A DNA stretch of 64,000 nt, from contig NZ_CANNFH010000002.1 in NCBI RefSeq assembly GCF_947503875.1, positions 248,001 to 312,000 on the forward strand. The letters run 5' to 3'. The stretch is from an uncultured Polaribacter sp. (GTDB taxonomy: Bacteria; Bacteroidota; Bacteroidia; Flavobacteriales; Flavobacteriaceae). Shown here piece after piece: positions 1-8,203 of the stretch (position 1 is its first letter; each line of letters starts with the position of its first letter). The notes below the pieces were generated by a model. The model was not told where the DNA came from. It did no database searches and was given only the letters and a program-made list of their open reading frames with translations. The translations under genes were made by a program, and so were the position numbers.

Positions 1-507
1 GGGTGCAAAAATTATAGGTTGTTCTTTTGGTATAGACTCTATAATTTTTTTTGCGTTAGAAGAGGTACAAACATAATCGCTTAAAGCTTTAATTTCTGCA
101 GAGCAGTTAATATAAGTAACTACTAAATGTTCTGGATGCTTCTTTTTAAAGGCAGCAAAATCTTCTGGTGGGCAAGAATCTGCCAAAGAACAACCTGCTA
201 GCAAATCTGGTAATAAGACTTTTTTAGTAGGATTTAAAATTTTAGCTGTTTCTGCCATAAAATGCACGCCTGCAAACACTATAATATCTGCATCTGTTTT
301 AGCCGCTTGTTGTGCTAATGCCAAACTATCTCCAACAAAATCTGCAATTTGTTGAATGGCATCAATTTGATAATAATGTGCCAAAATAACTGCATTTTTT
401 TCTTTTTTAAGCTTTAGAATTTCTTCTACATAATCTATGTTAGGTGTTTCTATATCTAAAAACCCTTTTTCACTAAGATTTTTCTTTGCAACCACTAAAG
501 TATCCAT
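1..507 (-). CDS. nadA: Quinolinate synthase NadA (N-terminal part, cut by window edge)
   Basis: Read from the complement, the first 169 codons match NadA, the [4Fe-4S] enzyme that condenses iminoaspartate with dihydroxyacetone phosphate to give quinolinate for NAD synthesis. Visible family features are the AHYYQ segment near residue 45, [23 protein letters not shown] with a probable cluster cysteine, and [19 protein letters not shown]. The family is usually 300-350 residues, so about half lies beyond the left edge. The start MDTLVVAKK is preceded by a TAnnTTTG element on the same strand, about 28 bases upstream. No nadB or nadC is visible beside it; nadE lies at 50 kb, so the pathway genes are scattered. 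Confidence 0.93.
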   Translation of the reverse strand, partial: MDTLVVAKKNLSEKGFLDIETPNIDYVEEILKLKKEKNAVILAHYYQIDAIQQIADFVGDSLALAQQAAKTDADIIVFAGVHFMAETAKILNPTKKVLLPDLLAGCSLADSCPPEDFAAFKKKHPEHLVVTYINCSAEIKALSDYVCTSSNAKKIIESIPKEQPIIFAP

Positions 508-534
508 AAAATTTCTTTATTTTTAACTGGTTTG

Positions 535-542
535 CAAATATA
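535..542 (-). promoter_or_regulatory. Probable -7 promoter element of nadA
   Basis: The minus strand reads TATATTTG, an exact match to the Bacteroidetes sigma -7 consensus TAnnTTTG. It lies 27 bases upstream of the nadA ATG. No clear -33 TTTG is present at the expected 19-21 base distance. Confidence 0.55.
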
Positions 543-602
543 ACTGCATTTTTGTGGGTAATAAAATGAATGCAAGCATTCTGTAGCAATAAAAGCTAAT
601 AT

Positions 603-1187
603 ATGTTAATTTTAAATAAAGATTTTTGGGAAAAGAAGTATCAAACCAATAAAATTGGATGGGATTTGGGTATGGTGTCTCCACCTTTAAAAGCATATTT
701 TGATCAACTTGAGAACAAAGATTTAAAAATTCTAATTCCTGGTGGTGGTAATTCTTATGAAGCAGAGTATTTATTTAACAAAGGATTTAAAAATGTTTAT
801 GTTGTGGATTTGGCAAAAAGTGCGCTTAAAAACATAAAGAATAGAGTTGCTAACTTCCCTAAATCACAACTGCTATTAGGAGATTTTTTTGAGTTAGAAC
901 AAAAGTTTGATTTGGTAATTGAGCAAACTTTTTTTTGTGCCATTCAACCAAATCTTAGACAAAAGTATGCTGAAAAAATGCACAGTATTTTAAATGATGA
1001 TGGAAAGTTAGTAGGCTTACTTTTTAATGCAAAATTAAACGAAGATCATCCACCTTTTGGTGGAAGTAAGGAAGAATACATAACTTATTTTGAAAAGCAG
1101 TTTATTACAGAAAAAATGGAGCTAGCCTATAATTCTTATGAAAACAGAAAAGGAATGGAACTTTTTGTTAAAATGCGTGTAAAATAA
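603..1187 (+). CDS. SAM-dependent methyltransferase, thiopurine S-methyltransferase (TPMT) family
   Basis: A 194-residue class I methyltransferase. The opening FWEKKYQTNKIGWDLGMVSPPL is typical of TPMT-like proteins, with the Trp-Asp pair and Pro preceding the SAM fold. The glycine-rich SAM loop is ILIPGGGNSYEAEYL near residues 43-57, with the acidic VVDLA strand end near residue 69. The IEQTFFCAIQP segment follows, as in plant and bacterial halide/thiol methyltransferases of this family. The substrate cannot be told from sequence. The gene stands alone, divergent from nadA with a gap of 95 bases. Confidence 0.8.
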   Translation: MLILNKDFWEKKYQTNKIGWDLGMVSPPLKAYFDQLENKDLKILIPGGGNSYEAEYLFNKGFKNVYVVDLAKSALKNIKNRVANFPKSQLLLGDFFELEQKFDLVIEQTFFCAIQPNLRQKYAEKMHSILNDDGKLVGLLFNAKLNEDHPPFGGSKEEYITYFEKQFITEKMELAYNSYENRKGMELFVKMRVK

Positions 1188-1219
1188 ATATTTATCTTTA
1201 TTTATTCTAAATAAACAAT

Positions 1220-1227
1220 TATATTTG
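1220..1227 (+). promoter_or_regulatory. Probable -7 promoter element of the small Cys-rich gene
   Basis: TATATTTG matches TAnnTTTG exactly, 17 bases upstream of the ATG at 1245. A weak TTTA lies 19 bases further upstream. It sits in the short gap after the methyltransferase gene and argues that the downstream 64-codon frame is transcribed on its own. Confidence 0.55.
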
Positions 1228-1244
1228 CAGTATAAATTAGCGAA

Positions 1245-1439
1245 ATGATTGTTTTTTATAAGCCAAACTCCGTTAAAACTACAATACCTAAAGTAGTTGC
1301 TGCCACAAGATTGATAGATTGTGATACGTCTTGTGCCACCAATTGCATAAAACCAAAAAGCAAGTGTTGTAATAAATACAAAAAGAAAGGTATTAATTGT
1401 AAACGATGCCCTAAAATAGTATTTCAAAAGGCTTCTTAA
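1245..1439 (+). CDS. Small cysteine-rich basic protein, unknown function
   Basis: A 64-residue frame with seven cysteines packed into residues 25-55, arranged as C-x3-C-x3-C, then CC, then C-x2-C, together with about a dozen lysines. There is no signal peptide or membrane segment. A consensus promoter -7 element immediately upstream supports it as a gene. The pattern suggests metal binding or a compact disulfide fold, but I do not recognise the family. It ends 39 bases from the convergent acyl-CoA dehydrogenase gene. A longer antisense frame over the same bases has no promoter and looks like a shadow. Confidence 0.55.
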   Translation: MIVFYKPNSVKTTIPKVVAATRLIDCDTSCATNCIKPKSKCCNKYKKKGINCKRCPKIVFQKAS

Positions 1440-1478
1440 TCAGCTGCAACTTTCTTAAATAAAATAGCAATCAATTTT

Positions 1479-2657
1479 TTATTTAAAAGCGTTTAAACCT
1501 GTTATGTCTAATCCTGTAATTAGTAAATGAATATCGTGCGTTCCTTCATAAGTAACTACACTTTCTAAATTCATCATGTGACGCATAATAGAGTATTCTC
1601 CAGAAATTCCCATTCCGCCTAATATTTGTCTTGCTTCTCTGGCAATTTTAATGGCCATTTCTACATTGTTTCTTTTCGCCATAGAAATTTGAGCAGAGGT
1701 TGCTTTATCTTCATTTTTTAATGTACCTAATCGCCAAGCTAATAATTGTGCTTTGGTAATTTCTGTAATCATTTCTGCTAATTTTTTTTGCTGCAATTGA
1801 AACTGCGCAATAGGTTTGCCAAATTGTAAACGTTCTTTAGCATATTTTAAAGCAGTGTCATAACAATCCATTGCAGCGCCTATTGCGCCCCAAGCAATGC
1901 CATATCTGGCAGAATCTAAACAACCCAAGGGTGCACTTAAGCCAGATTTATTTGGTAATAAATTTTCTTTAGGTATTCTCACGTTATCAAAAATAAGTTC
2001 CCCTGTAGCAGAAGCTCTTAAAGACCATTTGTTGTGTGTTTCTGGTGTAGAAAAGCCTTTCATGCCACGTTCTACCAATAAACCATGAATTCCACCTTCT
2101 TCATTTTTTGCCCAAACAACAGCTACATCACAAAAAGGTGCGTTAGAAATCCACATTTTTGCACCGTTTAAAAGATAATAATCACCTTTGTCTTTAAAAT
2201 TAGTTTCCATGCCACCAGGATTAGAGCCGTGGTTTGGTTCTGTTAAACCAAAACTTCCAATCCATTCGCCAGTGGCTAATTTGGGTAAGTATTTTTTACG
2301 TTGTGCTTCATTACCATAAGCAAAAATAGGGTACATTACTAAAGAAGATTGCACAGAAGCTGTACTTCTTATACCAGAATCGCCACGTTCTATTTCTTGC
2401 ATAATTAATCCGTAAGAAATTTGATCTAAACCTGAGCCACCATATTTAACAGGTATGTGAGCACCAAATGCACCAATTTCTGCTAAACCGCTTATAATTT
2501 GTTTTGGAAATTTTGCTTTTTGTGCATAATCTTCTATAATAGGAGAAACCTCTCTTTTTACCCATTCTCTTGCCGTATTTTGAATAAGCTTATGCTCTTC
2601 TGTTAGCAAATCGTTTATATGATAATAATCTGGCGCTTTAAAAAGATCTGGTTTCAT
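1479..2657 (-). CDS. gcdH: Acyl-CoA dehydrogenase, glutaryl-CoA dehydrogenase type
   Basis: A 392-residue FAD-dependent acyl-CoA dehydrogenase of full family length. Features distinguishing glutaryl-CoA dehydrogenase are RSTASVQSSLVMYPI near residue 95, carrying the carboxylate-binding Arg, GSFGLTEPNHGSNPGGM near 135-151, and the C-terminal TYEGTHDIH with the catalytic base Glu371. Such enzymes oxidise and decarboxylate glutaryl-CoA to crotonyl-CoA in lysine and tryptophan breakdown and pass electrons to ETF. Neighbours are unrelated, so it appears to be a single-gene unit. Family assignment is strong; the exact substrate is inferred. Confidence 0.9.
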   Translation of the reverse strand: MKPDLFKAPDYYHINDLLTEEHKLIQNTAREWVKREVSPIIEDYAQKAKFPKQIISGLAEIGAFGAHIPVKYGGSGLDQISYGLIMQEIERGDSGIRSTASVQSSLVMYPIFAYGNEAQRKKYLPKLATGEWIGSFGLTEPNHGSNPGGMETNFKDKGDYYLLNGAKMWISNAPFCDVAVVWAKNEEGGIHGLLVERGMKGFSTPETHNKWSLRASATGELIFDNVRIPKENLLPNKSGLSAPLGCLDSARYGIAWGAIGAAMDCYDTALKYAKERLQFGKPIAQFQLQQKKLAEMITEITKAQLLAWRLGTLKNEDKATSAQISMAKRNNVEMAIKIAREARQILGGMGISGEYSIMRHMMNLESVVTYEGTHDIHLLITGLDITGLNAFK

Positions 2658-2783
2658 AAATGCTTTTTGGGTTTGATGTTTTAGAAAAATATATTGAAAC
2701 GAAAGGTTATAATAGCATAGTACATGGAAAAATAATGATGCGCTAGTAAAAATACATATCTTTTTTAAAGTTAAACCCTAGAA

Positions 2784-2817
2784 ATTGTTAAAAAGTAAAG
2801 CATTTCTTTTAAGTTTG
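2784..2817 (+). promoter_or_regulatory. Probable promoter of rnpA
   Basis: TAAGTTTG at 2810-2817 matches TAnnTTTG. An ATTG at 2784-2787 could be the -33 element, though the 22-base spacing is slightly long. The rnpA ATG starts only five bases after the -7 element, so the transcript may have almost no leader. Confidence 0.5.
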
Positions 2818-2822
2818 TAGCA

Positions 2823-3215
2823 ATGAAATATACTTTAGGAAAAGAAGAACGTTTAAAAAGTAGAAAACTGATAGAAAGACTTTATACAGAGGGTAATTCT
2901 GTTAAAAAATTTCCTTTAAGAATGGTGTATTTGCAAATAGAACATACTTCAAATTTTCCGGCGCAAGTTGGTGTCTCTGTTCCTAAGAGAATTTTTAAAT
3001 TAGCCGTAAAAAGAAATCGGTTAAAACGATTGCTAAGGGAGACTTATCGTTTGCAAAAAGAAATTGTATACAAAAATGTAGATAAACCTTATGTGTATAT
3101 GATTTCGTATATTGGGAAAGATGAGCTAAAGTATGAAGAATTGTTTGTAAAAATGGAAGAGTTACTCAATAACTTTATCAATAAAATAAAAAATAAAACA
3201 GATGAAAATATTTAA
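2823..3215 (+). CDS. rnpA: Ribonuclease P protein component
   Basis: A 130-residue basic protein that assists the RNase P RNA in tRNA 5' maturation. The family signature KRNRLKRLLRE lies near residues 65-75, after QVGVSVPKR, and the N-terminal LGKEERLKSRKLIERLY helix is typical. It overlaps the downstream S41 protease by 14 bases, implying co-transcription and translational coupling, an arrangement I regard as common in this group. There is no rpmH next to it. The start is fixed by its position just after the promoter. Confidence 0.95.
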   Translation: MKYTLGKEERLKSRKLIERLYTEGNSVKKFPLRMVYLQIEHTSNFPAQVGVSVPKRIFKLAVKRNRLKRLLRETYRLQKEIVYKNVDKPYVYMISYIGKDELKYEELFVKMEELLNNFINKIKNKTDENI

Positions 3216-4836
3216 ATTTAAGAAAAAAACAGTTATTCTACTTCTAGTAGGTACATTGTTTTTAACCTATTCATTTAAATCTAAGTTTTTTGAAGTTGCC
3301 AAACAGATAGAAATTTACAATACATTATTTAAAGAGTTAAATATGTATTATGTAGATGAAATTAATCCTGCAGATTTAACGGATAAAGCCATTAAAAATA
3401 CTTTAAAAAATTTAGATCCGTACACAAATTTTTACAATGAACAAGATGTAGAAACAGCTAGAATAAGAAGGGCAGGAGAGTATGGTGGTATTGGTGTATC
3501 TGTATATTATACTGCAAAAGGTATTGAATTGAACGAAATTTACAAAGGATACTCTGCAGATAAAGCAGGTTTAAAAGCGGGAGATATTATTGTTGCTGTA
3601 GATAACCAATCTATAAAAAATATGGAAAGAGGGCAACTTTCCATGTTATTAAAAGGAACACCAAATAGTAAGTTTACGGTAAAAATAGAAAGACAAGGTA
3701 AAACTTTAAACAAAGAAATAACTAGAGACAAAGTAATTATTAACCCTGTGCCATTTGCAGAAATGATAGATGAAGAAACGGGTTATATTACCTTAACTCG
3801 TTTTAATGAAAAAGCATCTTCTGAAGTTAAAAAAGCGTACAGAAAATTAAAAAAACAAGGCATGAAAAAACTTGTTTTTGATTTACGTTACAATCCAGGA
3901 GGTTCTTTACTAGAATCTATAAGAATTTCCAACTTTTTTTTACCAAAAGGAAAAACTATTGTAACTACAAAAGCAAAAGTTAAAAAATGGAGCAATACCT
4001 ATAAAACAAGGCAAGAACCTTTAGATTTAGAAATACCAATTGTGGTTTTAATAAATGAACGTTCTGCTTCTGCATCTGAAATAGTTAGTGGATCTTTACA
4101 AGACTATGATAGAGCTGTAATTTTAGGAAAACGTTCTTTTGGTAAAGGTTTGGTGCAACGTTATAGAGAGCTAACTTATGGTACGCAGTTAAAATTAACA
4201 ATTTCTAAATATTACACACCAAGTGGAAGATGTATACAAGAATTAGATTATACCAATAGAGATGATAAAGGGAATATTCCTAAATTTTCTGATAAAGAAG
4301 TAAATGCTTTTAAAACAGCAAATGGTAGAACCGTTTATGATGGTGGAGGCGTACAACCAGATGTAGAAATTACTACCACAAATAAAAACAATACTACAGA
4401 TAAGTTATTAAAATCGAAAGCCATTTTTAATTTTGCTACAAAGTTTTATTATGAAAATGCCAGTATTGGCGATTTAGAAAATTTTAAGTTTAATACAGGC
4501 AATTTTAAGGATTTTACCAAATTTTTAAAAACAGATACTACTTTTGTTACAAAGCAAGAAAGTTTATTTAAATCTGCATACAAAGTTGCTAAAGGAAATA
4601 ATATATCAAAAGAGTACGAGGTTATAAAAGAAAAATTATTTGCCGCAAAAATTAAAGAAATCTCTAAAAATGAAGATGTTATTTTAGAATTGATTCAAGA
4701 AGAAATTTTAGAAAGGTATTTTTATAAAGAAGGCGTTTATAAATATAATTTACAAAAAGATAATACCATTTCTATGGCTGTTGATTTGTTGAAAAATGAG
4801 TCTAGATATGCACAAATTTTATCGGTTAAAAGATAG
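3202..4836 (+). CDS. S41 family C-terminal processing peptidase (CtpA/Prc-like)
   Basis: A 544-residue periplasmic serine protease. It has one N-terminal hydrophobic segment (residues 9-25), an N-terminal helical cap, a PDZ domain around residues 90-170 (GEYGGIGVSV to VKIERQGK), and the S41 catalytic domain. The predicted nucleophile is Ser290 in RSASASEI, with the general base Lys315 in SFGKGLVQ, exactly 25 residues apart as in E. coli Tsp. These enzymes cut C-termini of exported proteins. It overlaps rnpA by 14 bases. Confidence 0.92.
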   Translation: MKIFKFKKKTVILLLVGTLFLTYSFKSKFFEVAKQIEIYNTLFKELNMYYVDEINPADLTDKAIKNTLKNLDPYTNFYNEQDVETARIRRAGEYGGIGVSVYYTAKGIELNEIYKGYSADKAGLKAGDIIVAVDNQSIKNMERGQLSMLLKGTPNSKFTVKIERQGKTLNKEITRDKVIINPVPFAEMIDEETGYITLTRFNEKASSEVKKAYRKLKKQGMKKLVFDLRYNPGGSLLESIRISNFFLPKGKTIVTTKAKVKKWSNTYKTRQEPLDLEIPIVVLINERSASASEIVSGSLQDYDRAVILGKRSFGKGLVQRYRELTYGTQLKLTISKYYTPSGRCIQELDYTNRDDKGNIPKFSDKEVNAFKTANGRTVYDGGGVQPDVEITTTNKNNTTDKLLKSKAIFNFATKFYYENASIGDLENFKFNTGNFKDFTKFLKTDTTFVTKQESLFKSAYKVAKGNNISKEYEVIKEKLFAAKIKEISKNEDVILELIQEEILERYFYKEGVYKYNLQKDNTISMAVDLLKNESRYAQILSVKR

Positions 4837-4868
4837 TATATTTACCCACCAAACAAAGCTACATTTAA

Positions 4869-6548
4869 TTGAAAAAAATAAATAGAACAAGAGCACAAGA
4901 ATCTACAAATGCCATAGAAAAATTATACATCTCTATGCGTCATTTATTTAGTAGAGGTTTTTATAAGCCAATGGGTGTTTCTGGTGATGCTTTAAGAAAA
5001 TCTTTATTATTACTAAGACCAGAAATTTATGGGTCTATTGCAGAAGATAAGATAGAACTTAATGGTTTAACCTACGTAATAGAAAGGCTACCAGAAGGAA
5101 TAGAAGAATGTCAGTTTATAAATTTAACAGCAGATGAAGGTTATAAAAACTCGCATTTTAAAGCTATAATTCCGCCAAAAAGGCGAAGAAATTGTTATAG
5201 AATAGATAAGGATCAAATAAATATAGAAATTACTAGAGGAAGATCTGAAATTTATGACATTTTAACGCACCTTACTTTTTTATTTATTGAATCGCATAAG
5301 ATTTATGAAAGAATTGCTTTAAATGATGGTGAGGACTTTACAAGAGAATGGAAACATTTGGAAGCTATTGTTATTCATAAAAAAGAAATAACAGCAGAAC
5401 AAAGAGAAATTACAATTGCACACTTAGGCAATATTTTGGGTAGAACATTTGAAGAGGTTTTTGCTATTCATAAAAGTTTTTTTGTAGCCCAAAATCCAGA
5501 TAGATTTTTCGATTTAATTTATTGGTTAGGTAAATTAGCCAGTAATGAGATCTTAGAAAATAATAAAAGAACGGTAACATTTAGTTCTGTTTTGGTAGAA
5601 GAAATAGGGCATCATATTTATGGAGAAATATGGGCAAATAACATAAAAAAAGTACTAGAAGATAAGCAACTAATTAAAAGACCCATGCACATTATTAGTG
5701 CAAATATGCACAGTGTTTTAAATTCTTTATATGCTAAAAAAGCATTGGTAAAAGAAGTGGAAACTTTAAAAGATTTTGAAATTTACGAGCTTTTAAGTAA
5801 TGCCAATAGTAAAGCATTACAAAATAAAGTAAAGGATTTTGCAGCTAAAAATGGTTTAATTTATATTAAAGATACTTCTGGTACCAATATTAATGTACAA
5901 ATTATAGATACCGCCAAAATAAATTTTGACGTTTTAACGTTCTCTAAAAGAGAAAGTTTAAAAGAAAACCCTGTTATAGTAGTAATGGATTATGCTTTTG
6001 GTGAGCAGGCTTATGAAACCATGGACGAGCTTTTGAAACCTTACATCTGCCAAAGAAAAACCCAAACACATTTAGATATAAAATCAATATCTATAATGGG
6101 TAAAGCTGGTATTTTAGAAGGTGGTAAAGGCGATATAATGATACCGACTGCACATATCTTTGAAGGTACAGCAGATAATTATCCTTTTAAAAATGAACTT
6201 TCAAAAGAAGATTTAGAAGGTTTTGGTTTAGCAGTTTTTGATGGTTCTATGATTTCAGTTTTAGGTACATCTCTACAAAATAAAGATTTATTAAAGTTTT
6301 TTTATGAATCTACTTGGAATGTAATTGGTTTAGAAATGGAAGGCGCACACTACCAAAAAGCCATACAATCTGCCTCTAAAATTAGAGGAAATATTGCAGA
6401 AGATGTTAAGGTGCGTTATGCATATTACGCATCAGATAACCCATTAGAAACTGGTGCTACACTTGCTTCTGGCGGATTAGGAATGACAGGAGTTACACCA
6501 ACTTATGCCATTACACAAAAAATATTGGAGCAAATTTTTAATAATTAA
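4869..6548 (+). CDS. DUF6909-type conserved Bacteroidetes protein
   Basis: A 559-residue soluble protein starting at TTG, matching what I recall as the DUF6909 family, function unproven. There is no signal peptide or membrane segment. The N-terminal part (residues 1-250) is helical with RxPMGVSGDALR-like and GRSEIYDILTHLTFLFIESHKIYERI segments, the latter containing His residues. The C-terminal part (about 360-555) carries MGKAGILEGGKGDIMIPTA and GLEMEGAHYQKAI near residue 489. These resemble the nucleoside phosphorylase fold, in which an EMEG motif binds ribose. That resemblance is my inference. It sits 32 bases after the S41 gene, with a weak TATATTTA element between. Confidence 0.6.
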   Translation: MKKINRTRAQESTNAIEKLYISMRHLFSRGFYKPMGVSGDALRKSLLLLRPEIYGSIAEDKIELNGLTYVIERLPEGIEECQFINLTADEGYKNSHFKAIIPPKRRRNCYRIDKDQINIEITRGRSEIYDILTHLTFLFIESHKIYERIALNDGEDFTREWKHLEAIVIHKKEITAEQREITIAHLGNILGRTFEEVFAIHKSFFVAQNPDRFFDLIYWLGKLASNEILENNKRTVTFSSVLVEEIGHHIYGEIWANNIKKVLEDKQLIKRPMHIISANMHSVLNSLYAKKALVKEVETLKDFEIYELLSNANSKALQNKVKDFAAKNGLIYIKDTSGTNINVQIIDTAKINFDVLTFSKRESLKENPVIVVMDYAFGEQAYETMDELLKPYICQRKTQTHLDIKSISIMGKAGILEGGKGDIMIPTAHIFEGTADNYPFKNELSKEDLEGFGLAVFDGSMISVLGTSLQNKDLLKFFYESTWNVIGLEMEGAHYQKAIQSASKIRGNIAEDVKVRYAYYASDNPLETGATLASGGLGMTGVTPTYAITQKILEQIFNN

Positions 6549-6567
6549 CACCTAGTAAAAAAATAAA

Positions 6568-7611
6568 ATGTCAACAAATAATAATACACAAAATAATAAC
6601 GAAGAAGTAGACTTAGGTTCTTTATTTGTAATAATAGGTAAGGGGTTTTCTAAGCTTTTTAATTTTATTGGAAATGTTTTTAAAAGCATTTTTCACGCAG
6701 TTATTTCCATTTTAATTTTTATCAAAGAAAATATTATAAAAATAGGAATAGCAACTGCAATTGGAGCTGCCATTGGTTTATTTTTTCAAGTAAAATCTCC
6801 AACTAAATATGGTTCAGATCTTTTAGTTCAGCCAAACTTTAAAAGTTCTAGGCAGTTATATAATAACATTAATTATTACAATGATCTTGTAAAACAGAAA
6901 GATACATTAGGATTACAAAAAAAATTTAAATTAGATAAAGCCACTGCAGCCTCTCTTAAAAGTTTTACTATAGAACCCATAATTAATAAAAATGATATTA
7001 TTAAGGGATATGATGATTTTATAACTTCCGTAGATACAACTACTGTTAAAAGTTACACATTTAAAGAATTTAAAATGGCTTTTACAGATTTAGATTATAA
7101 AGTTCATAATATAAATGTTACCGCAGAAAAAAATGATGTTTTTACAAAATTAGATGAGGTTATTTTAAATTCTATTGTGAAAAATAAATATTTTAATAGA
7201 AAGAAAGAATTAATAAATGAAAATTTAAATAGAACAGATTCTTTACTAAGACAAAATTTAAAACAAGTAGACTCGCTAAGAATGGTGTATATGCAAGTAA
7301 TGGTTGAAGAATCTAAAAAGCAAACTACAGGAACAAGTATAGATTTGGGAGGAGTAAAAAGAACAACAAAGGAGTTAGATTTGTTTGAAACCAATAAAGA
7401 ATTAAATAAAGAATTAAAAAAAGTGGTTGAGGAGAAATCTGATGAGTATGAGATAATCAATGTAATTTCTAATTTTCAACCCATAGGATATAAAATTAGT
7501 GGTATTACAAAAAACAAAGCTATTCAATATGGGTCTTTAGGCGCACTTTTAATGTTTGTTGTGTTAGTTCTTATAAAAATAAATACATTTTTAAGTAATT
7601 ATAAAAAGTAA
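6568..7611 (+). CDS. Wzz-like polysaccharide chain-length/co-polymerase protein
   Basis: A 347-residue protein with an N-terminal membrane region (hydrophobic stretches near residues 36-75), a long periplasmic helical region with many Lys, Leu and Asp, and a C-terminal membrane helix (about 316-336, GSLGALLMFVVLVLIKINTF). Two-helix ends around a coiled periplasmic part are the plan of Wzz-type co-polymerases. Sequence similarity is weak and the Pro-rich Wzz motif is not clear. Position at the head of the polysaccharide cluster, 21 bases before rfbC, supports the call. Confidence 0.55.
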   Translation: MSTNNNTQNNNEEVDLGSLFVIIGKGFSKLFNFIGNVFKSIFHAVISILIFIKENIIKIGIATAIGAAIGLFFQVKSPTKYGSDLLVQPNFKSSRQLYNNINYYNDLVKQKDTLGLQKKFKLDKATAASLKSFTIEPIINKNDIIKGYDDFITSVDTTTVKSYTFKEFKMAFTDLDYKVHNINVTAEKNDVFTKLDEVILNSIVKNKYFNRKKELINENLNRTDSLLRQNLKQVDSLRMVYMQVMVEESKKQTTGTSIDLGGVKRTTKELDLFETNKELNKELKKVVEEKSDEYEIINVISNFQPIGYKISGITKNKAIQYGSLGALLMFVVLVLIKINTFLSNYKK

Positions 7612-7632
7612 ATAACGCATCAGATAATAGAA

Positions 7633-8181
7633 ATGAAGGTAATAGAGACTTTTTTAAAGGATTGTTTTGTTTTAGAGCCAAATGTTTTTGGAGATAACAG
7701 AGGTAGTTTTATAGAAACTTTTAATAAAAAAACCTTTCAGCAAAAAACAGGTTTAGAAGTAAGTTTTGTACAAGACAATCAGTCTATTTCTCAAAGAGGA
7801 GTTTTAAGAGGTTTGCACTTACAAAAAGGAGATTTTGCACAAGCCAAATTAGTAAGAGTTATACAAGGCAGGGTTTTAGATGTAGCTGTAGATTTTAGAG
7901 AAGATTCGCCAACATTTGGGCAGCATTTTTCTATTGAATTGTCTGGTGACAATAATAAACAATTGTTTGTACCAAGAGGTTTTTTGCATGGTTTTTCTAC
8001 ATTAGAAGATAATACCATATTTTCCTATAAAGTAGATAATTTTTACAATAAAGAGTCTGAATTTGGAGTGGTTTACAATGATAAAACTTTAAATATTGAT
8101 TGGAAATTAGCCCATGATGAGGTTTTGTTGTCTGATGAGGATAAATTGCTTACAGATTTAACGAAATCTAAATTAATTTAA
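7633..8181 (+). CDS. rfbC: dTDP-4-dehydrorhamnose 3,5-epimerase
   Basis: A 182-residue cupin epimerase, full family length. Catalytic His62 lies in RGLHLQ, with the invariant Lys in AKLVRV and the VPRGFLHGF motif near residue 120. It converts dTDP-4-keto-6-deoxyglucose to dTDP-4-keto-L-rhamnose. The partners rfbA, rfbB and rfbD are not in this window, so they must lie elsewhere, or the product feeds another deoxysugar route. Wzz-like gene upstream, flippase gene 22 bases downstream. Confidence 0.93.
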   Translation: MKVIETFLKDCFVLEPNVFGDNRGSFIETFNKKTFQQKTGLEVSFVQDNQSISQRGVLRGLHLQKGDFAQAKLVRVIQGRVLDVAVDFREDSPTFGQHFSIELSGDNNKQLFVPRGFLHGFSTLEDNTIFSYKVDNFYNKESEFGVVYNDKTLNIDWKLAHDEVLLSDEDKLLTDLTKSKLI

Positions 8182-8203
8182 ACCCTAAAGCCTACAACAG
8201 CAA

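Noticed and set aside
1122..1427. 101-codon minus-strand frame over the small Cys-rich gene
   Set aside because: Overlaps the end of the methyltransferase gene and the promoter-backed plus-strand gene; it looks like a shadow.
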